DNA from: Rubellicoccus peritrichatus | Lineage (GTDB): Bacteria; Verrucomicrobiota; Verrucomicrobiia; Opitutales; Cerasicoccaceae | Assembly (NCBI RefSeq): GCF_033100135.1 | Contig: NZ_CP136920.1 | Span: 1,178,001-1,242,000 of the forward strand | DNA length: 64,000 nucleotides | Direction of reading: 5' to 3' | Shown: in pieces, positions 18,353-28,087 of the stretch | Position numbering within the stretch: position 1 is the stretch's first letter | How the letters are laid out: every line of letters starts with the position of its first letter | Notes under the pieces: generated by a model | The model's input: only the letters and a program-made list of their open reading frames with translations | The model's database searches: none | Told to the model about the DNA's origin: nothing | Translations under genes and position numbers: made by a program

Positions 18353-19678
18353 ATGGTATCTTTGCGCTCTGCTCCGATCTGGCTGCTGGTATGGCTCAGT
18401 GCTTGTCTTTGCAGTAAGTGCTTGGCGGCACCGCTCTATACCGAAGGCGCGGCTCTCGTACAGCTTGGCGACAAGGATAAGGAAGAGGAAGGCAGATCGA
18501 CCTCACGGATTGAGGACCTGGCAACAGTTCGGGTTTTGCCCAGTTCGATAAATTATCAGGCATTGCCAGAGAGTGAATTGAACGCTTTCTCAGACTACTT
18601 GGTGCAGCTGGTTAGTGATTTGCAGATTCCAGGCGCTGCGATTGCAGTTGTGCAAGGGCAGGATACGGCCATCGAAAAAACACTGGGTCGCAGAAAGGTG
18701 ACTGAACCCGAGGAGATTGATGCCGAAACGCTATTTAATATTGGTCCTGCTACTGGTGCTTTCTCTTCGCTTTTGGCTGCCACACTTAATGATGAGGTTG
18801 GGTTCAGTTACGAGAAGCTTGCACGCCGCATCTGGCCTCGTTTTCGAATGAGCAGTGCGACCTCGGCTGATGATGTAACGGTTGGTGATTTGTTTACCAT
18901 GACTGCCGGAGTTCCAAGTTACATTGATGATATTCTTGATCCAGCCTGGGCGCGTCCGGAAGACGTTTTTGAAGCGATTGCCCAAGCTCCGGTTATTGCT
19001 CCACCGGGCAGGGTTTATGAGCGCAGTAAATTGAGCCTTGCGGCAGCAGGTTATCTCACGGGGCTGGCGGCTATGCGTGAGGAAGAAATTTACAATGCTT
19101 TCACGCAGTCTGTCCAGGAGCGCTTGATGGATCCTATTGGCATGAGTGGGGCAACTTTTTCACGTGAAGCCGCAGCAGCTTCTGGCAACTTGGCAGAGCC
19201 TCACAGTCGCAAAGGTCCTGGCTTTGATCCAGCAAAGCGATGGGAGCCAAGAATCAATGCGATGGCGCCAGCCCTCGGTCTTAAGGCAGGCTTGAATGAC
19301 ATGAAACGCTGGCTCATTACTGAGTTGCAGCTTGGGGCAACCCCGGACGGGCAGCGTATTGCTTCGGAACAGAGTGTGAAGTTGCGTTGGCAACCTGCCT
19401 TGGTTGGATCAAGTGAAAGCTTTGGTATGGGCTGGACGCGACGTTACTATCAGGGAATCGAGATCGTAGCGAGTATGGGAAGTTATGACCGTCAAAGCGC
19501 AGCGATCGGATTACTGCCTGCTTATCGCACCGGATTTATCGTACTTGTTAATACCGGAGGTGAGGAAGCCTCAAAGTTGATGCAGGAAGTCGCATTCGGA
19601 CTTGCCGAGATGTTTGCTGCCATGGAGAAGCAGGAACAAACACTACAAGTTCCAGACTCTGAAGAAACTGCTAATTAA
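18353..19678 (+). CDS. Serine beta-lactamase-like (class C/DD-peptidase fold) protein lacking catalytic residues
   Basis: 441 residues from ATG 18353, which opens a signal peptide ([20 protein letters not shown]); TTG 18296 or ATG 18302 would add an unlikely hydrophilic leader. The fold is recognisable by [60 protein letters not shown] and [16 protein letters not shown]. The catalytic SxxK expected after FNIG is PATG (Pro132, Gly135), the YxN motif is Y222-E-R, and the HxG/KTG motif is S374-M-G. All three catalytic elements are altered while the surrounding fold motifs remain. It is therefore probably a pseudoenzyme that binds rather than cleaves; antibiotic hydrolysis is not expected. Its stop overlaps that of the convergent pilB-like gene. 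Confidence 0.83.
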   Translation: MVSLRSAPIWLLVWLSACLCSKCLAAPLYTEGAALVQLGDKDKEEEGRSTSRIEDLATVRVLPSSINYQALPESELNAFSDYLVQLVSDLQIPGAAIAVVQGQDTAIEKTLGRRKVTEPEEIDAETLFNIGPATGAFSSLLAATLNDEVGFSYEKLARRIWPRFRMSSATSADDVTVGDLFTMTAGVPSYIDDILDPAWARPEDVFEAIAQAPVIAPPGRVYERSKLSLAAAGYLTGLAAMREEEIYNAFTQSVQERLMDPIGMSGATFSREAAAASGNLAEPHSRKGPGFDPAKRWEPRINAMAPALGLKAGLNDMKRWLITELQLGATPDGQRIASEQSVKLRWQPALVGSSESFGMGWTRRYYQGIEIVASMGSYDRQSAAIGLLPAYRTGFIVLVNTGGEEASKLMQEVAFGLAEMFAAMEKQEQTLQVPDSEETAN

Positions 19679-21918
19679 GTCGCCTCAGCCGTTTCTTTTT
19701 TGGCCGCTTTTGGTGTTTCAGCGCCTTCTGCAGTGATCATATCTGGTGGAACAGTTGAAACAGCTTCGATGATTGTGGTAGTTCCTTCTGTGACCTTGAG
19801 AATCGAATCCTGGTGAAGGGTTGTCATATCCGTCCGCATTGCAATGCGTTTGATATCCGCAGTTTCCTTACGTTCGTTGATGGCCCGGGTCAGGTCTTCG
19901 TTATTGGTCATCAATTCATGGATACCAATACGGCCTTTCATGCCGCCTCCATTGCACTTGGTGCAGCCACCTTCACTGGCTTTGTATATTGGGTGTGGTT
20001 CCCAACCGCCCAGCGCACGCTGAATGATCTCAAGTTCGTTGCCTTCCGGAATGTATTCTTCGCGACATGTTTTGCAGACTCGACGCATCAGACGTTGAGC
20101 ACAGACAACAAGCATCGAAGCCGAAATCATGAATGGCTCAATGCCCATATCGGTGAAACGTGCAACCGTTGAAGGGGCATCATTCGTGTGCAAGGTGGAT
20201 AGCAAAAGGTGACCTGTCAGCGCTGCCTCAACCGCGATTTCGGCAGTTTCCTGGTCTCGAATTTCCCCGACTAGAATGACATCAGGGTCCATACGGAGAT
20301 AAGCCCTCAGTGCTCGGGAGAAGTCCAGACCGATCGTTTTGTGCATCTGCATCTGATTGATGCCAGGGATGGTGTACTCAATTGGATCCTCAGCCGTCTG
20401 GATATTGATGTCCGGCTTGGCAATCTCACGCAGTGCGGAGAACAAGGTCATCGATTTACCAGAACCGGTTGGTCCACAGTGCAGAATCATACCGTATGGC
20501 TGGCGGATGCACTCACGGTAGCGACCAAGATTGTCTTCTGAAAAACCAAGGGAGGTAATTGGCAATGCGCTCTTTGACTTATCGAGAATACGCATGACAA
20601 CCTTTTCGCCGAAGTTCATCGGAGCGGTTGCAACACGAAGGTCGATATCAATGTTTCGTTTGGTGAACTGCTTAAAAACAATACGACCATCTTGCGGTAA
20701 GCGTTTTTCGGCAATATCGAGCTCACTCATCACCTTGTAGCGCGCGACAATCGCACCCGCTACTGCTTTGGGAAGCTTGAGTTTTTCCGCGCATACCCCG
20801 TCAACGCGGTAGCGGACCAACAGGTCATTTTCCTGCGGCTCGATATGAATATCCGATGCGCCCTGAATGTAGGCGTCTTCAACAATGCGGTTGGCCAGTG
20901 TGACAATAGGGGCACTCTCTTCATCCTCCAGGCCTTCTTCGTCACCTTCGGCGTTGATTTCATATTCGGCGCCGATGACATCCATCAGCCCGGCCATTTC
21001 ACTGTCGTCCTGCTGAAGGTTTTCTTCCTGGGCGTCTTTGTTAAAATATTCCTTCAGCAGACCATCGATCATTGATGCAGGCATCACCATCACATCATCG
21101 ACCGTCATCTCGGTGGCGTTGTGAAAAGCCTCACGATTCTGGTAGTCGTAGGGATTGACCATTACAGCGGAAATGCTGCTTGGAGTCAGTTGCTTGATGG
21201 GGAAAACACCAGTCCGTTGAATGACAGCATCGCCTACTACTTCAAGTAGCTTGTCATCAATATCCAAATCGTCTGTGGTTGTGACGAGTGGTGCACCGGT
21301 GAAACGAGAGATGTACTTCGCGGTCACCTCGTCGCCCATCTCATACTTCGGATCAGTCAGACGCTGAATCAGAGGCGAGGTGTATTCTGAAACTTCTTCA
21401 AGAACCTTGAGGTCATCACGCCGGAATTCCCTTGTTGGTGCGTCGGGTTCCTTGTTCAATACCTGGATCGCTCCGATACATTTACTTCCGATAAGAGGGA
21501 CAGTCAGCATTGAGGTCACTTCAAAACCAGTGTCCTTGAACATGTCGAACATCGGCCGGCTGGACTCCTTGTTATGCGAGAAAAAGACAGGTTGCTCCTT
21601 TTCGATGACACGGCCAACGATTCCAGTGCCAAGAGGGAGTTGAAGCTGCATCAGCTTCTCCTTCTTTTCCATAAACTCTTGTTCCTTCTCAGGATTGTTT
21701 CCAAAAAGGGTCGGAGAGTAATAGATGTGCTTGAAAACAATATTGTTTCCCTGCACGAGATAGAACGTCATCGACTGAGCCTGGAGCAAATCGACAATCT
21801 TACTCGATGTAAGCTCGACAACCGTATCAACGTCTTCAGGTTTCGGCTCTTTATTCGAGATGATTTTAAGAAGAAGTGTGCGACGAAGTGGAGCTGAGAG
21901 TGAGGAGTCAGGATGCAT
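19675..21918 (-). CDS. PilB/GspE-type secretion ATPase with N-terminal GAF domain
   Basis: 747 residues from ATG 21918; the frame is open further upstream but runs into the divergent psd gene. About 1-190 is a GAF domain ([52 protein letters not shown]). Next is a MshEN/T2SSE N-terminal region ([20 protein letters not shown]), then the T2SSE ATPase: SDIHIEPQ, Walker A GPTGSGKS at 482-489, Asp box DPIEYTIPG, Walker [13 protein letters not shown], His box [10 protein letters not shown], and a zinc-type tetracysteine (C615, C618, C652, C655). It powers assembly of a type IV pilus or type II secretion pseudopilus at the inner membrane. The GAF domain suggests ligand control of the motor. No other pilus gene is nearby. 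Confidence 0.93.
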   Translation of the reverse strand: MHPDSSLSAPLRRTLLLKIISNKEPKPEDVDTVVELTSSKIVDLLQAQSMTFYLVQGNNIVFKHIYYSPTLFGNNPEKEQEFMEKKEKLMQLQLPLGTGIVGRVIEKEQPVFFSHNKESSRPMFDMFKDTGFEVTSMLTVPLIGSKCIGAIQVLNKEPDAPTREFRRDDLKVLEEVSEYTSPLIQRLTDPKYEMGDEVTAKYISRFTGAPLVTTTDDLDIDDKLLEVVGDAVIQRTGVFPIKQLTPSSISAVMVNPYDYQNREAFHNATEMTVDDVMVMPASMIDGLLKEYFNKDAQEENLQQDDSEMAGLMDVIGAEYEINAEGDEEGLEDEESAPIVTLANRIVEDAYIQGASDIHIEPQENDLLVRYRVDGVCAEKLKLPKAVAGAIVARYKVMSELDIAEKRLPQDGRIVFKQFTKRNIDIDLRVATAPMNFGEKVVMRILDKSKSALPITSLGFSEDNLGRYRECIRQPYGMILHCGPTGSGKSMTLFSALREIAKPDINIQTAEDPIEYTIPGINQMQMHKTIGLDFSRALRAYLRMDPDVILVGEIRDQETAEIAVEAALTGHLLLSTLHTNDAPSTVARFTDMGIEPFMISASMLVVCAQRLMRRVCKTCREEYIPEGNELEIIQRALGGWEPHPIYKASEGGCTKCNGGGMKGRIGIHELMTNNEDLTRAINERKETADIKRIAMRTDMTTLHQDSILKVTEGTTTIIEAVSTVPPDMITAEGAETPKAAKKETAEAT

Positions 21919-21983
21919 ATTAGGCTCAAGGTTGAGTTTGCCGGATACTGAAAATGGTGTAACAGAATACCTGAAAAGGGCAA

Positions 21984-22898
21984 ATGGGAAATAACGACGA
22001 GGATAATGCGATTCATTTCCGCAATCGCTACACGGGAAAAACCGAAACGGAACAGGTTTACGGAGGTCATTGGCTGGGATGGGCTTACAATAATCCATTA
22101 GGGCGTTTAACTGTGTCTCTGGCGGTGGCACGGCCCTGGTTCTCCAAGTGGTATGGCTGGCGGATGCGCCAGCCAGCCAGTCAAAAGAAAATCTTTCCTT
22201 TCATTGAGGAGTATGGCTTGGATGCGGCTGAGTTTCTGCGCCCGCCGGATCATTTTGAGAGTTTTGACCAGTTCTTTTACCGTCAGTTGAAACCTGCCGC
22301 TCGCCCTATTGATTCGTCTCCGGATTCCGTAGTTTTTCCGGCTGATGGGCGGCATCTTGGTTTTCAGGACACGTCTCGTATTACGCAGGTGTTTGTAAAA
22401 GGACAAACGTTTGATTTGCCAAAGTTGCTTGGCGATACGAATTTGGCTGAGCGCTTTATTGGTGGTTCCCTGGTGCTGTCGCGACTTTGCCCGGTTGATT
22501 ACCACCGTTTTCATTTTCCAGCTGAAGGTATTCCAGGTGCGCCCAATTTGGTTTCGGGCCCTCTCTATTCCGTGAATCCAGTCGCTCTCCGTCGCCGTCT
22601 CGCTATTTTCTGGGAAAACAAGCGGGAAGTGACTCTCTTGAAAACAGAGCGCTTTGGGGACATTGCCATCATCGAGGTAGGTGCAACTTGTGTTGGGTCG
22701 ATTGTCCAAACACATGTTCCTGGGCAGCATACTGAGAAGGGTGGCGAGAAAGGCTATTTTCGTTTTGGTGGTTCGTCTGTCATCACCCTTTTTCAAAAAG
22801 GTAAGATTTGTTTGGATGATGATTTGATCAAGAGCACGTCCGAAGGCCTGGAACTCTATGCCAGAATGGGCGACCAGATGGGTGTTTTCGCGGATTGA
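21984..22898 (+). CDS. psd: Phosphatidylserine decarboxylase proenzyme
   Basis: A 304-residue protein with AAGGG just before ATG 21984. Family features are the [14 protein letters not shown] block, the substrate/active segment [30 protein letters not shown], and the C-terminal [16 protein letters not shown] at about 262-265 is the self-cleavage site where the pyruvoyl cofactor forms from Ser, splitting the chain into beta and alpha subunits. The enzyme makes phosphatidylethanolamine from phosphatidylserine at the membrane. The N-terminal extension ([15 protein letters not shown]-like region) is typical of the longer, GGSS-type group. It is divergent from the pilB-like gene. Confidence 0.93.
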   Translation: MGNNDEDNAIHFRNRYTGKTETEQVYGGHWLGWAYNNPLGRLTVSLAVARPWFSKWYGWRMRQPASQKKIFPFIEEYGLDAAEFLRPPDHFESFDQFFYRQLKPAARPIDSSPDSVVFPADGRHLGFQDTSRITQVFVKGQTFDLPKLLGDTNLAERFIGGSLVLSRLCPVDYHRFHFPAEGIPGAPNLVSGPLYSVNPVALRRRLAIFWENKREVTLLKTERFGDIAIIEVGATCVGSIVQTHVPGQHTEKGGEKGYFRFGGSSVITLFQKGKICLDDDLIKSTSEGLELYARMGDQMGVFAD

Positions 22899-22930
22899 CT
22901 CGTTGTTTTACTAGGTCAATCCTAGGACGC

Positions 22931-23179
22931 ATGAAGGCTATCCTTTTAAGCTCGTTAGTAATTCTCTGCGGCCTGTTCACTGCATGCTCAAGCACTGGTC
23001 AGGACGTGACTAAAACCCCAGTTGGATCCGTGCTTACCGGTGAGACTAAAGACCCGGATAGTTACCTCGAAAGGGTGCGTCAGCAGAACTCGGCAAATAC
23101 CCGCGAAGCTGGTGTCAATCAGACTGACTTTGAGAGCCATCAACATACGAACTTCGGCACCTCCGAAGGGCGTTACTAG
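22931..23179 (+). CDS. Small lipoprotein
   Basis: 82 residues from ATG 22931 with AGGA a few bases upstream. The N-terminus MKAILLSSLVILCGLFTAC ends in a lipobox (LFTAC, Cys19), so it should be acylated and anchored to a membrane. The remaining 60 residues are polar and without recognisable motif (DPDSYLERVRQQNSANTREA, FESHQHTNF). It follows psd by 32 bp and may be co-transcribed. Function unknown. Confidence 0.7.
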   Translation: MKAILLSSLVILCGLFTACSSTGQDVTKTPVGSVLTGETKDPDSYLERVRQQNSANTREAGVNQTDFESHQHTNFGTSEGRY

Positions 23180-23534
23180 TGCCTCACGAGTTTCGAGGTT
23201 AACATCTGCTTAACCGCTCTTGAACTTCTAATGATGTTCTACCTGCGAAAGTCGTGGAATAAACTCATCATCATGCACTCTTGTTAAAAGCCTTACTAAG
23301 GGCCGGAAGTGTCAGTTGTGTAGGGTGATTCAGCGTTTGGCTTTTCGTAAATATCAGTCTATCTTGTCATTGCTAAAATATTTGAGCTCTTTTCGCATCC
23401 AAATGGTTATTTGATCCGTAAGTAATCCGTGTAAATCTCTCGCGAAAATGCCTACTTTTAATCCACGCCCAAAATTATTATCTCAACAATGCATCTGGTC
23501 TGACTGGTCAGGCTGTTAAGGTGCCCTTAAAAAA
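23180..23534. other. 355-bp intergenic region, nothing recognised
   Basis: Separates the small lipoprotein gene from the beta-propeller gene. No ORF with a plausible start, no strong hairpin-plus-T-run and no tRNA-like fold is visible. AAGGTG at about 23518 may serve as ribosome-binding site for the next gene, and AT-rich stretches around 23350-23400 could hold its promoter. Confidence 0.5.
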
Positions 23535-25628
23535 ATGCGTCTCATTTCTTGCCTTCTTTTATTCGCAGCCGGATTGGCTCCGGCTTTCGCTGCCTACCAA
23601 AATATTCAATGGAGAAATCCAACCGGAACAGGAGCGGACCTCTACGATGTTGCAGTTAATCCCAGCTCCAACCTCTATGCCATCGTTGGAGAAGAGGGGA
23701 CCATCGCAACCAGCAACGACGCCAATCAGTGGCAGTTTCAGAGTACGGTAACGCTTGAGACACTGCGCGGTGTTGCACTCAGTGAGGCTATCGCTTTGGC
23801 AGTGGGCGATAATGGGACCGTTGTCAAGAGCACTAACGGAGGAGTTTGGTCTACCATTTCAGGGCAGACTGCGAACTTTAGAGACATTGCATATGGTGCC
23901 GGGATGTTTGTTGCTGTGGGGGAATTGAGTGGTTCATCCTTTTTGGCAACCAGCTCGGACGGCGAAGTTTGGACGGTAAGGGATTCGGGGGCGACTGCTC
24001 CGTTGAATTCAGTGGCATTCCTTGGTTCCACTTTTGTGGCTGTTGGCGAGTTTGGTGCGGTTACCCGTTCAACTGGCGGAGTGAATTGGACGGCGACCGT
24101 TATTACTGAAGGCGTCAATCTTGTGTCTGTTGCTCCTGGTTTGGGACAGTTTATTGCTGTAAGTAACGTCAGCTCAGGGACTCGCATCTTTACCTCTTCA
24201 TCTGGTGCATCCTGGTCGGGTTCATCGGCACCATCATCTGTTGATGGGGTTGTATTCAGTTCCATATCTTACGCCAACAGCAACTATGTCATCGCAGCTG
24301 ATCAGGGGTATATTCTGACAAGTGGGGATGCATCGGTATGGACGCCTCGCTTTGTCCAGGACAATCTCGATACAACATTCACCAGCGTCCTTGGAAGTAC
24401 TCTGGGGTGGAACATTGTTGGCAAGGGTGGTGACATCTATTTCAGCTTTTCAGGTCTCATTGGCTGGGGGCGCTTTGGCCAGGGCGTTCAGGGCAACTAC
24501 AATGATATAGGGGAATCAAACGGGGTTTATGTCGTCGTAGGCAATGATGGCAGTGTTGGCGGCTCGGTTAATGGAACGACTTGGGTCAACCGATCAAGTA
24601 ACACGACAGAGGACATGAATGGCGTGACTTTTGCGGGAGCCTTATCGGTTATGGTTGGAGACGCTGGCTCTATTCTCGTCAGCCTTCTCGATGGTGATAA
24701 TTGGACGAGTCGGTCATCACCTGTTTCAACAGAACTCCTAGCCGTTGCAAATGGTAGTAGTCGTTTTTACGCAGTAGGGAAAGACGGTGCCATTGTCGTT
24801 AGTACCGATGCCAATGCTGTGACCTGGACAAGCGTAACATCTCCTACGACAGATGACATTGTGTCCATCGAGTTTTTGAATACACGTTTTCTGGCTGGTA
24901 CATCGTCTGGAGGCATCCTGCTCAATACTGGCGGAAGCTGGTCTACCGTATTCTCCGGTGCTTCCGGTTCGGTCAATGGTTTCACCTATTTCTTGGATAA
25001 GTATTGGGCTGTTGCGACAAGCGGCAGCACTTCCACGATCTATTCAAGTGAAGATGCCGAAACCTGGGTCAGTGTTCAGGCCTTTGACAATGCATCGATT
25101 TCATCGCTGGCTTCAGCCAATGGCTGGATTACTGGTATCTCTCCTGAAGGCAACGTTCTCAGCTCTGACGATGGCGAGAAATGGACTTTGGATATCGGAG
25201 TTCTCAGTTCCGGATTGTCTGCTTTAAGGCCAATTAATAATCAATTCCTTGCAACAGGGAGCTTTGGTAAGATTGCTGTTCTGGAAATTGGTGTAGCAGT
25301 CAATGTCTACTTTGGTCCCTTGACCGATTTTGGTAATGGCTGGGTTGGTAGCAGCTGGCTTGGTAATTTCAATATTATCAGTTATCCAACCATTTATCAT
25401 GAAGAGCAGGGTTGGTGGTTTTGTACCGGCCAGGGAATGGAGGACGGTGACAACTCCTACTGGATATATGATACCCAGCTCGGCTGGCTATGGACAGCTG
25501 AAGGCACTTATCCATGGGTGTATGTTAATGCTCAAAGCACTTGGGCATTCTTCGGTGGAACCAACAATGGCTTCCGTAGTTTTTTCTTTAACAATACTCA
25601 GACTTGGCAGTTCTTCCCGCTGAGTTAA
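23535..25628 (+). CDS. Large secreted Ycf48/BNR-like beta-propeller protein with Trp-rich C-terminal module
   Basis: 697 residues; signal peptide MRLISCLLLFAAGLAPAFA. Residues about 35-580 contain at least ten repeats of a pattern in which a small residue-rich strand, GxFVAVGExG, and T/SxDGxxW alternate (TSSDGEVWTVRDSG, VGDNGTVVKSTNGGVW, ILTSGDASVWTPRF, YSSEDAETWVSVQAF). This is typical of Ycf48/photosynthesis-type or sialidase-like Asp-box propellers. The last 100 residues form a separate Trp/Tyr/Phe-rich module (GNGWVGSSWLGNF, YHEEQGWWFCTG, QLGWLWTAEGTYPWVY, NTQTWQFFP). I take this module to be a surface-related C-terminal domain; I recall similar tails on secreted proteins of Opitutae but cannot verify it here. 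It is probably surface or extracellular and binds a ligand or matrix. Confidence 0.82.
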   Translation: MRLISCLLLFAAGLAPAFAAYQNIQWRNPTGTGADLYDVAVNPSSNLYAIVGEEGTIATSNDANQWQFQSTVTLETLRGVALSEAIALAVGDNGTVVKSTNGGVWSTISGQTANFRDIAYGAGMFVAVGELSGSSFLATSSDGEVWTVRDSGATAPLNSVAFLGSTFVAVGEFGAVTRSTGGVNWTATVITEGVNLVSVAPGLGQFIAVSNVSSGTRIFTSSSGASWSGSSAPSSVDGVVFSSISYANSNYVIAADQGYILTSGDASVWTPRFVQDNLDTTFTSVLGSTLGWNIVGKGGDIYFSFSGLIGWGRFGQGVQGNYNDIGESNGVYVVVGNDGSVGGSVNGTTWVNRSSNTTEDMNGVTFAGALSVMVGDAGSILVSLLDGDNWTSRSSPVSTELLAVANGSSRFYAVGKDGAIVVSTDANAVTWTSVTSPTTDDIVSIEFLNTRFLAGTSSGGILLNTGGSWSTVFSGASGSVNGFTYFLDKYWAVATSGSTSTIYSSEDAETWVSVQAFDNASISSLASANGWITGISPEGNVLSSDDGEKWTLDIGVLSSGLSALRPINNQFLATGSFGKIAVLEIGVAVNVYFGPLTDFGNGWVGSSWLGNFNIISYPTIYHEEQGWWFCTGQGMEDGDNSYWIYDTQLGWLWTAEGTYPWVYVNAQSTWAFFGGTNNGFRSFFFNNTQTWQFFPLS

Positions 25629-25641
25629 AAAAGCTCCAACA

Positions 25642-25668
25642 TCCACCGCCCAAATGAAAGGCGGTGGA
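25642..25668. terminator. 9-bp hairpin between convergent genes
   Basis: TCCACCGCC (25642-25650), 9-nt loop, GGCGGTGGA (25660-25668), a perfect stem. It lies between the propeller gene and the PDH E2 gene, which converge. There is no immediate T-run on the plus strand; on the minus strand T6 follows about ten bases after the stem. Probably a weak or Rho-aided terminator, mainly for the PDH operon. Confidence 0.45.
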
Positions 25669-25700
25669 GAAAATGATGAGCTGCGAGTTTGGCCAGACTC

Positions 25701-27014
25701 TTAAACGAGCATCAAGGCTGGGGTTTCCAGCAATGTCTGTAGTGCCTGAAGGAACATGGCCCCAGTTGCTCCATCAATGACACGATGATCGCCACTGAGT
25801 CCAATCGCCATCCGGTGGCCAATGGTGATTTCGCCGTTGGCATTGACTACCGGTTTGGCAATGGTTGCCCCAACGGAAAGAATCGCTGCATTTGGTGGAC
25901 TGATGATGCCGTAAAAGCCGGTGACACCGAACATACCAAGGTTCGTTACAGTGAAAGTGGAACCGGACATTTCGTCGGGCTTCAGTTTCTTGTCACGTGC
26001 CTTGCCAATCAGTCCCTTTGCTTCGGCGCTGACTTGGCGCAGTGTTTTAGCCTGTGCGTCACGAACGACGGGCGTAACCAATCCATCAGGTACCGCAACG
26101 CCAAACGCCAGGTGCACACTGCTGTGCTGCTGGATATGATCGCCCATCCAGGAGGCATTGACGCCTGGGACGCGGCGTAATGCTTCAGCCGAAGCTTTGA
26201 GAATGAAATCGTTGACCGTGAGCTTGATGCCACCTTTTTCCGGAGGAAGCTCAGTCAGGTCTTTGTTCAGTTGAGCGCGGGTTTTTATCAGGGCCGCTGC
26301 ATCCACTTCTGTTTCAAGGTAGAAATGAGGAATTTGCGTCTTGGACTCGACCAGGTGCTTGGCAATCGCTTTGCGCATGTTCGAGATTTTGACCGGTCCT
26401 TCTTCTGCAATGCCGGCGCCGCTTGGGATCACGATTGGTGCGCTGCTTGCAGCAGCAGGTGCCGTGACACCTTTTTCAGCGGCCGCGAGAACGTCTTTCT
26501 TGACGATACGTCCACTTGGTCCACTTGGTTGAATTGCTTCGAGTGGAATTCCTTTTTCTTCAGCCAGCTTGCGGGCCAAAGGTGAAACTTTGATGCGCTT
26601 GCCAGAATCGGAAGACGCAGGTGCGGGTGCTGTCGGTGCCGGCTTTGACTCTTGTTTACGGCCTTCGGGTTCCGGCTTGGTTGCTTCCTCTACGACTGGT
26701 GCTGCCTCAGCAGGAGCCGCTTCTGGTTCGGCTGGTGCGCTTTGTGGCGCCGCGACATCAGGAGCGGCTTCACCTTTTTCACCAATCGCGCAAATGGGCG
26801 CACCGACTGGAGCTTCGCCACTCTCGTTGATGTAGATTTTCAGGATGACACCATCAGCGACGAGGTTTTCGAGTTCCATCGTCGCTTTGTCGGTTTCAAT
26901 TTCGCAAAGCATGTCGCCGACGGAAACGGCTTCGCCTTCCTTCTTGAGCCAGTTCACGATGGTTCCGACTGTCATTGTGTCGGAAAGCTTGGGCATGTCT
27001 ATGATTTCAGCCAT
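25701..27014 (-). CDS. pdhC: Pyruvate dehydrogenase E2, dihydrolipoyllysine acetyltransferase
   Basis: A 437-residue protein. Residues 1-78 are one lipoyl domain with lipoylated Lys43 in ETDKATMELEN. An Ala/Pro/Glu-rich linker (about 85-140) leads to the E1/E3-binding domain (VSPLARKLAEEKGIPLEAIQ, GPSGRIVKKDVLAA). The catalytic domain (about 205-437) carries TFTVTNLGMFG and the active motif DHRVIDG with His410 and Asp414. It passes the acetyl group from E1 to CoA in the 24- or 60-subunit core. It is last of the three-gene operon E1alpha-E1beta-E2 with gaps of 47 and 51 bp. E3 (lipoamide dehydrogenase) is not in the cluster. Confidence 0.97.
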   Translation of the reverse strand: MAEIIDMPKLSDTMTVGTIVNWLKKEGEAVSVGDMLCEIETDKATMELENLVADGVILKIYINESGEAPVGAPICAIGEKGEAAPDVAAPQSAPAEPEAAPAEAAPVVEEATKPEPEGRKQESKPAPTAPAPASSDSGKRIKVSPLARKLAEEKGIPLEAIQPSGPSGRIVKKDVLAAAEKGVTAPAAASSAPIVIPSGAGIAEEGPVKISNMRKAIAKHLVESKTQIPHFYLETEVDAAALIKTRAQLNKDLTELPPEKGGIKLTVNDFILKASAEALRRVPGVNASWMGDHIQQHSSVHLAFGVAVPDGLVTPVVRDAQAKTLRQVSAEAKGLIGKARDKKLKPDEMSGSTFTVTNLGMFGVTGFYGIISPPNAAILSVGATIAKPVVNANGEITIGHRMAIGLSGDHRVIDGATGAMFLQALQTLLETPALMLV

Positions 27015-27065
27015 GAGTAGAAGTCTTGATTTTTAAAAGGATTCCTAAAATTCTTTGCGAGCGCC

Positions 27066-28040
27066 TTAGCAGATTTCCAGTGCTTTTTTCACGACACGTG
27101 CAGCGTCTGGGATCTGGATCTTCTCAAGAGGCATTGAATAAATCGCGGGAGCATCAATTGCGGATACGCGTTTGATCGGTGCATCCAGATAATCAAAAGC
27201 CTCTTCCTGAATGATGTGACTGATCTGGGCATCCACACCGCAGAATGGTTTGTTTTCTTCAACCAGAACGACGCGATTGGTTTTTTGAACGGTCTTCAGA
27301 ATAGCTTCGACATCCAACGGGCGAATCGAACGCAGGTCCAGGACCTCAGCGTCGATATCGTATTGGTCTTTCAAAATCTGTGCGGCCTCGAGCGAAGTGA
27401 TCGCGGCGCGACCGTGAGCAATCAGACTGATGTCGCGGCCTTCTTTCAGGATGTTGGCCTTGCCGAGAGGAATGGTGTAGGTCTCTTCCGGCACTTCCCA
27501 TGTTTCACCGTAAAGGAGTGTGTTCTCCATCACGAAAACCGGGTCATTGTCGCGAATTGCAGTCTTGAGCAGTCCCTTGGCGTCGTAGGCAGTGGATGGG
27601 CAAACGACTTTGATCCCTGGATGATTCGCAGCCAGGTTCTCAGGAGTGTGACTGTGGGTTGCACCGACATTGGTTCCGCCATTGGCTGGCCCGCGAACCG
27701 TGATCGGGACGTTCATCAGGCCGCCACTCATGTAGCGGCAAAAGCTGCCGTTGTTCATCAACTGGTCAAAAGCCACGTAGCAGAAGCTCCAGAACATAAA
27801 CTCCATCACCGGGCGCAGACCGAGCATACTGGAGCCAATTCCCAAGCCAATAAAGCCGGCTTCACTGATCGGAGCATCGACGAGGCGTTTGTCCCCGAAT
27901 TTGTCCCAAAGGCCTTCGGTTACTTTGTAAGCACCGTTGTATTGGGCTACTTCCTCACCCATGACGTAGACGTTTTCATCCCGCTCGATTTCTTCGGCCA
28001 GCGCCTCTTTTAAAGCATCTCTATAAGTTATTTCGCGCAT
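27066..28040 (-). CDS. pdhB: Pyruvate dehydrogenase E1 component, beta subunit
   Basis: A 324-residue protein of standard length. The N-terminal transketolase pyrimidine-binding domain starts with ITYRDALKEALAEEIERDENVYVMGEEVAQYNGAYKV (key residue Glu of MGEEV activates ThDP) and includes DAPISEAGFIGLGIGSSMLG and GPANGGTNVGATHSH. The C-terminal transketolase_C domain has RDISLIAHGRAA and DLRSIRPLDVEAI. With the alpha subunit it decarboxylates pyruvate and loads the E2 lipoyl arm. Middle gene of the operon. Confidence 0.97.
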   Translation of the reverse strand: MREITYRDALKEALAEEIERDENVYVMGEEVAQYNGAYKVTEGLWDKFGDKRLVDAPISEAGFIGLGIGSSMLGLRPVMEFMFWSFCYVAFDQLMNNGSFCRYMSGGLMNVPITVRGPANGGTNVGATHSHTPENLAANHPGIKVVCPSTAYDAKGLLKTAIRDNDPVFVMENTLLYGETWEVPEETYTIPLGKANILKEGRDISLIAHGRAAITSLEAAQILKDQYDIDAEVLDLRSIRPLDVEAILKTVQKTNRVVLVEENKPFCGVDAQISHIIQEEAFDYLDAPIKRVSAIDAPAIYSMPLEKIQIPDAARVVKKALEIC

Positions 28041-28087
28041 ATTGCGTTTGGTCTAAAGGTTTTTAATCGTAAGTTGGGTATTAAGGA

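Noticed and set aside
18353-19678. Beta-lactam resistance gene
   Set aside because: SxxK, YxN and HxG motifs are all replaced, so hydrolysis is not expected.
23176-23179. Fourth CTAG element at the lipoprotein stop codon
   Set aside because: CTAGTGCCTCACGAG starts here, but no matching inverted end or second CTAG is present in the following 350 bp.
23738-24265. Pro/Thr-rich frame opposite the beta-propeller gene
   Set aside because: Its repetitive composition mirrors the repeats of the sense protein.
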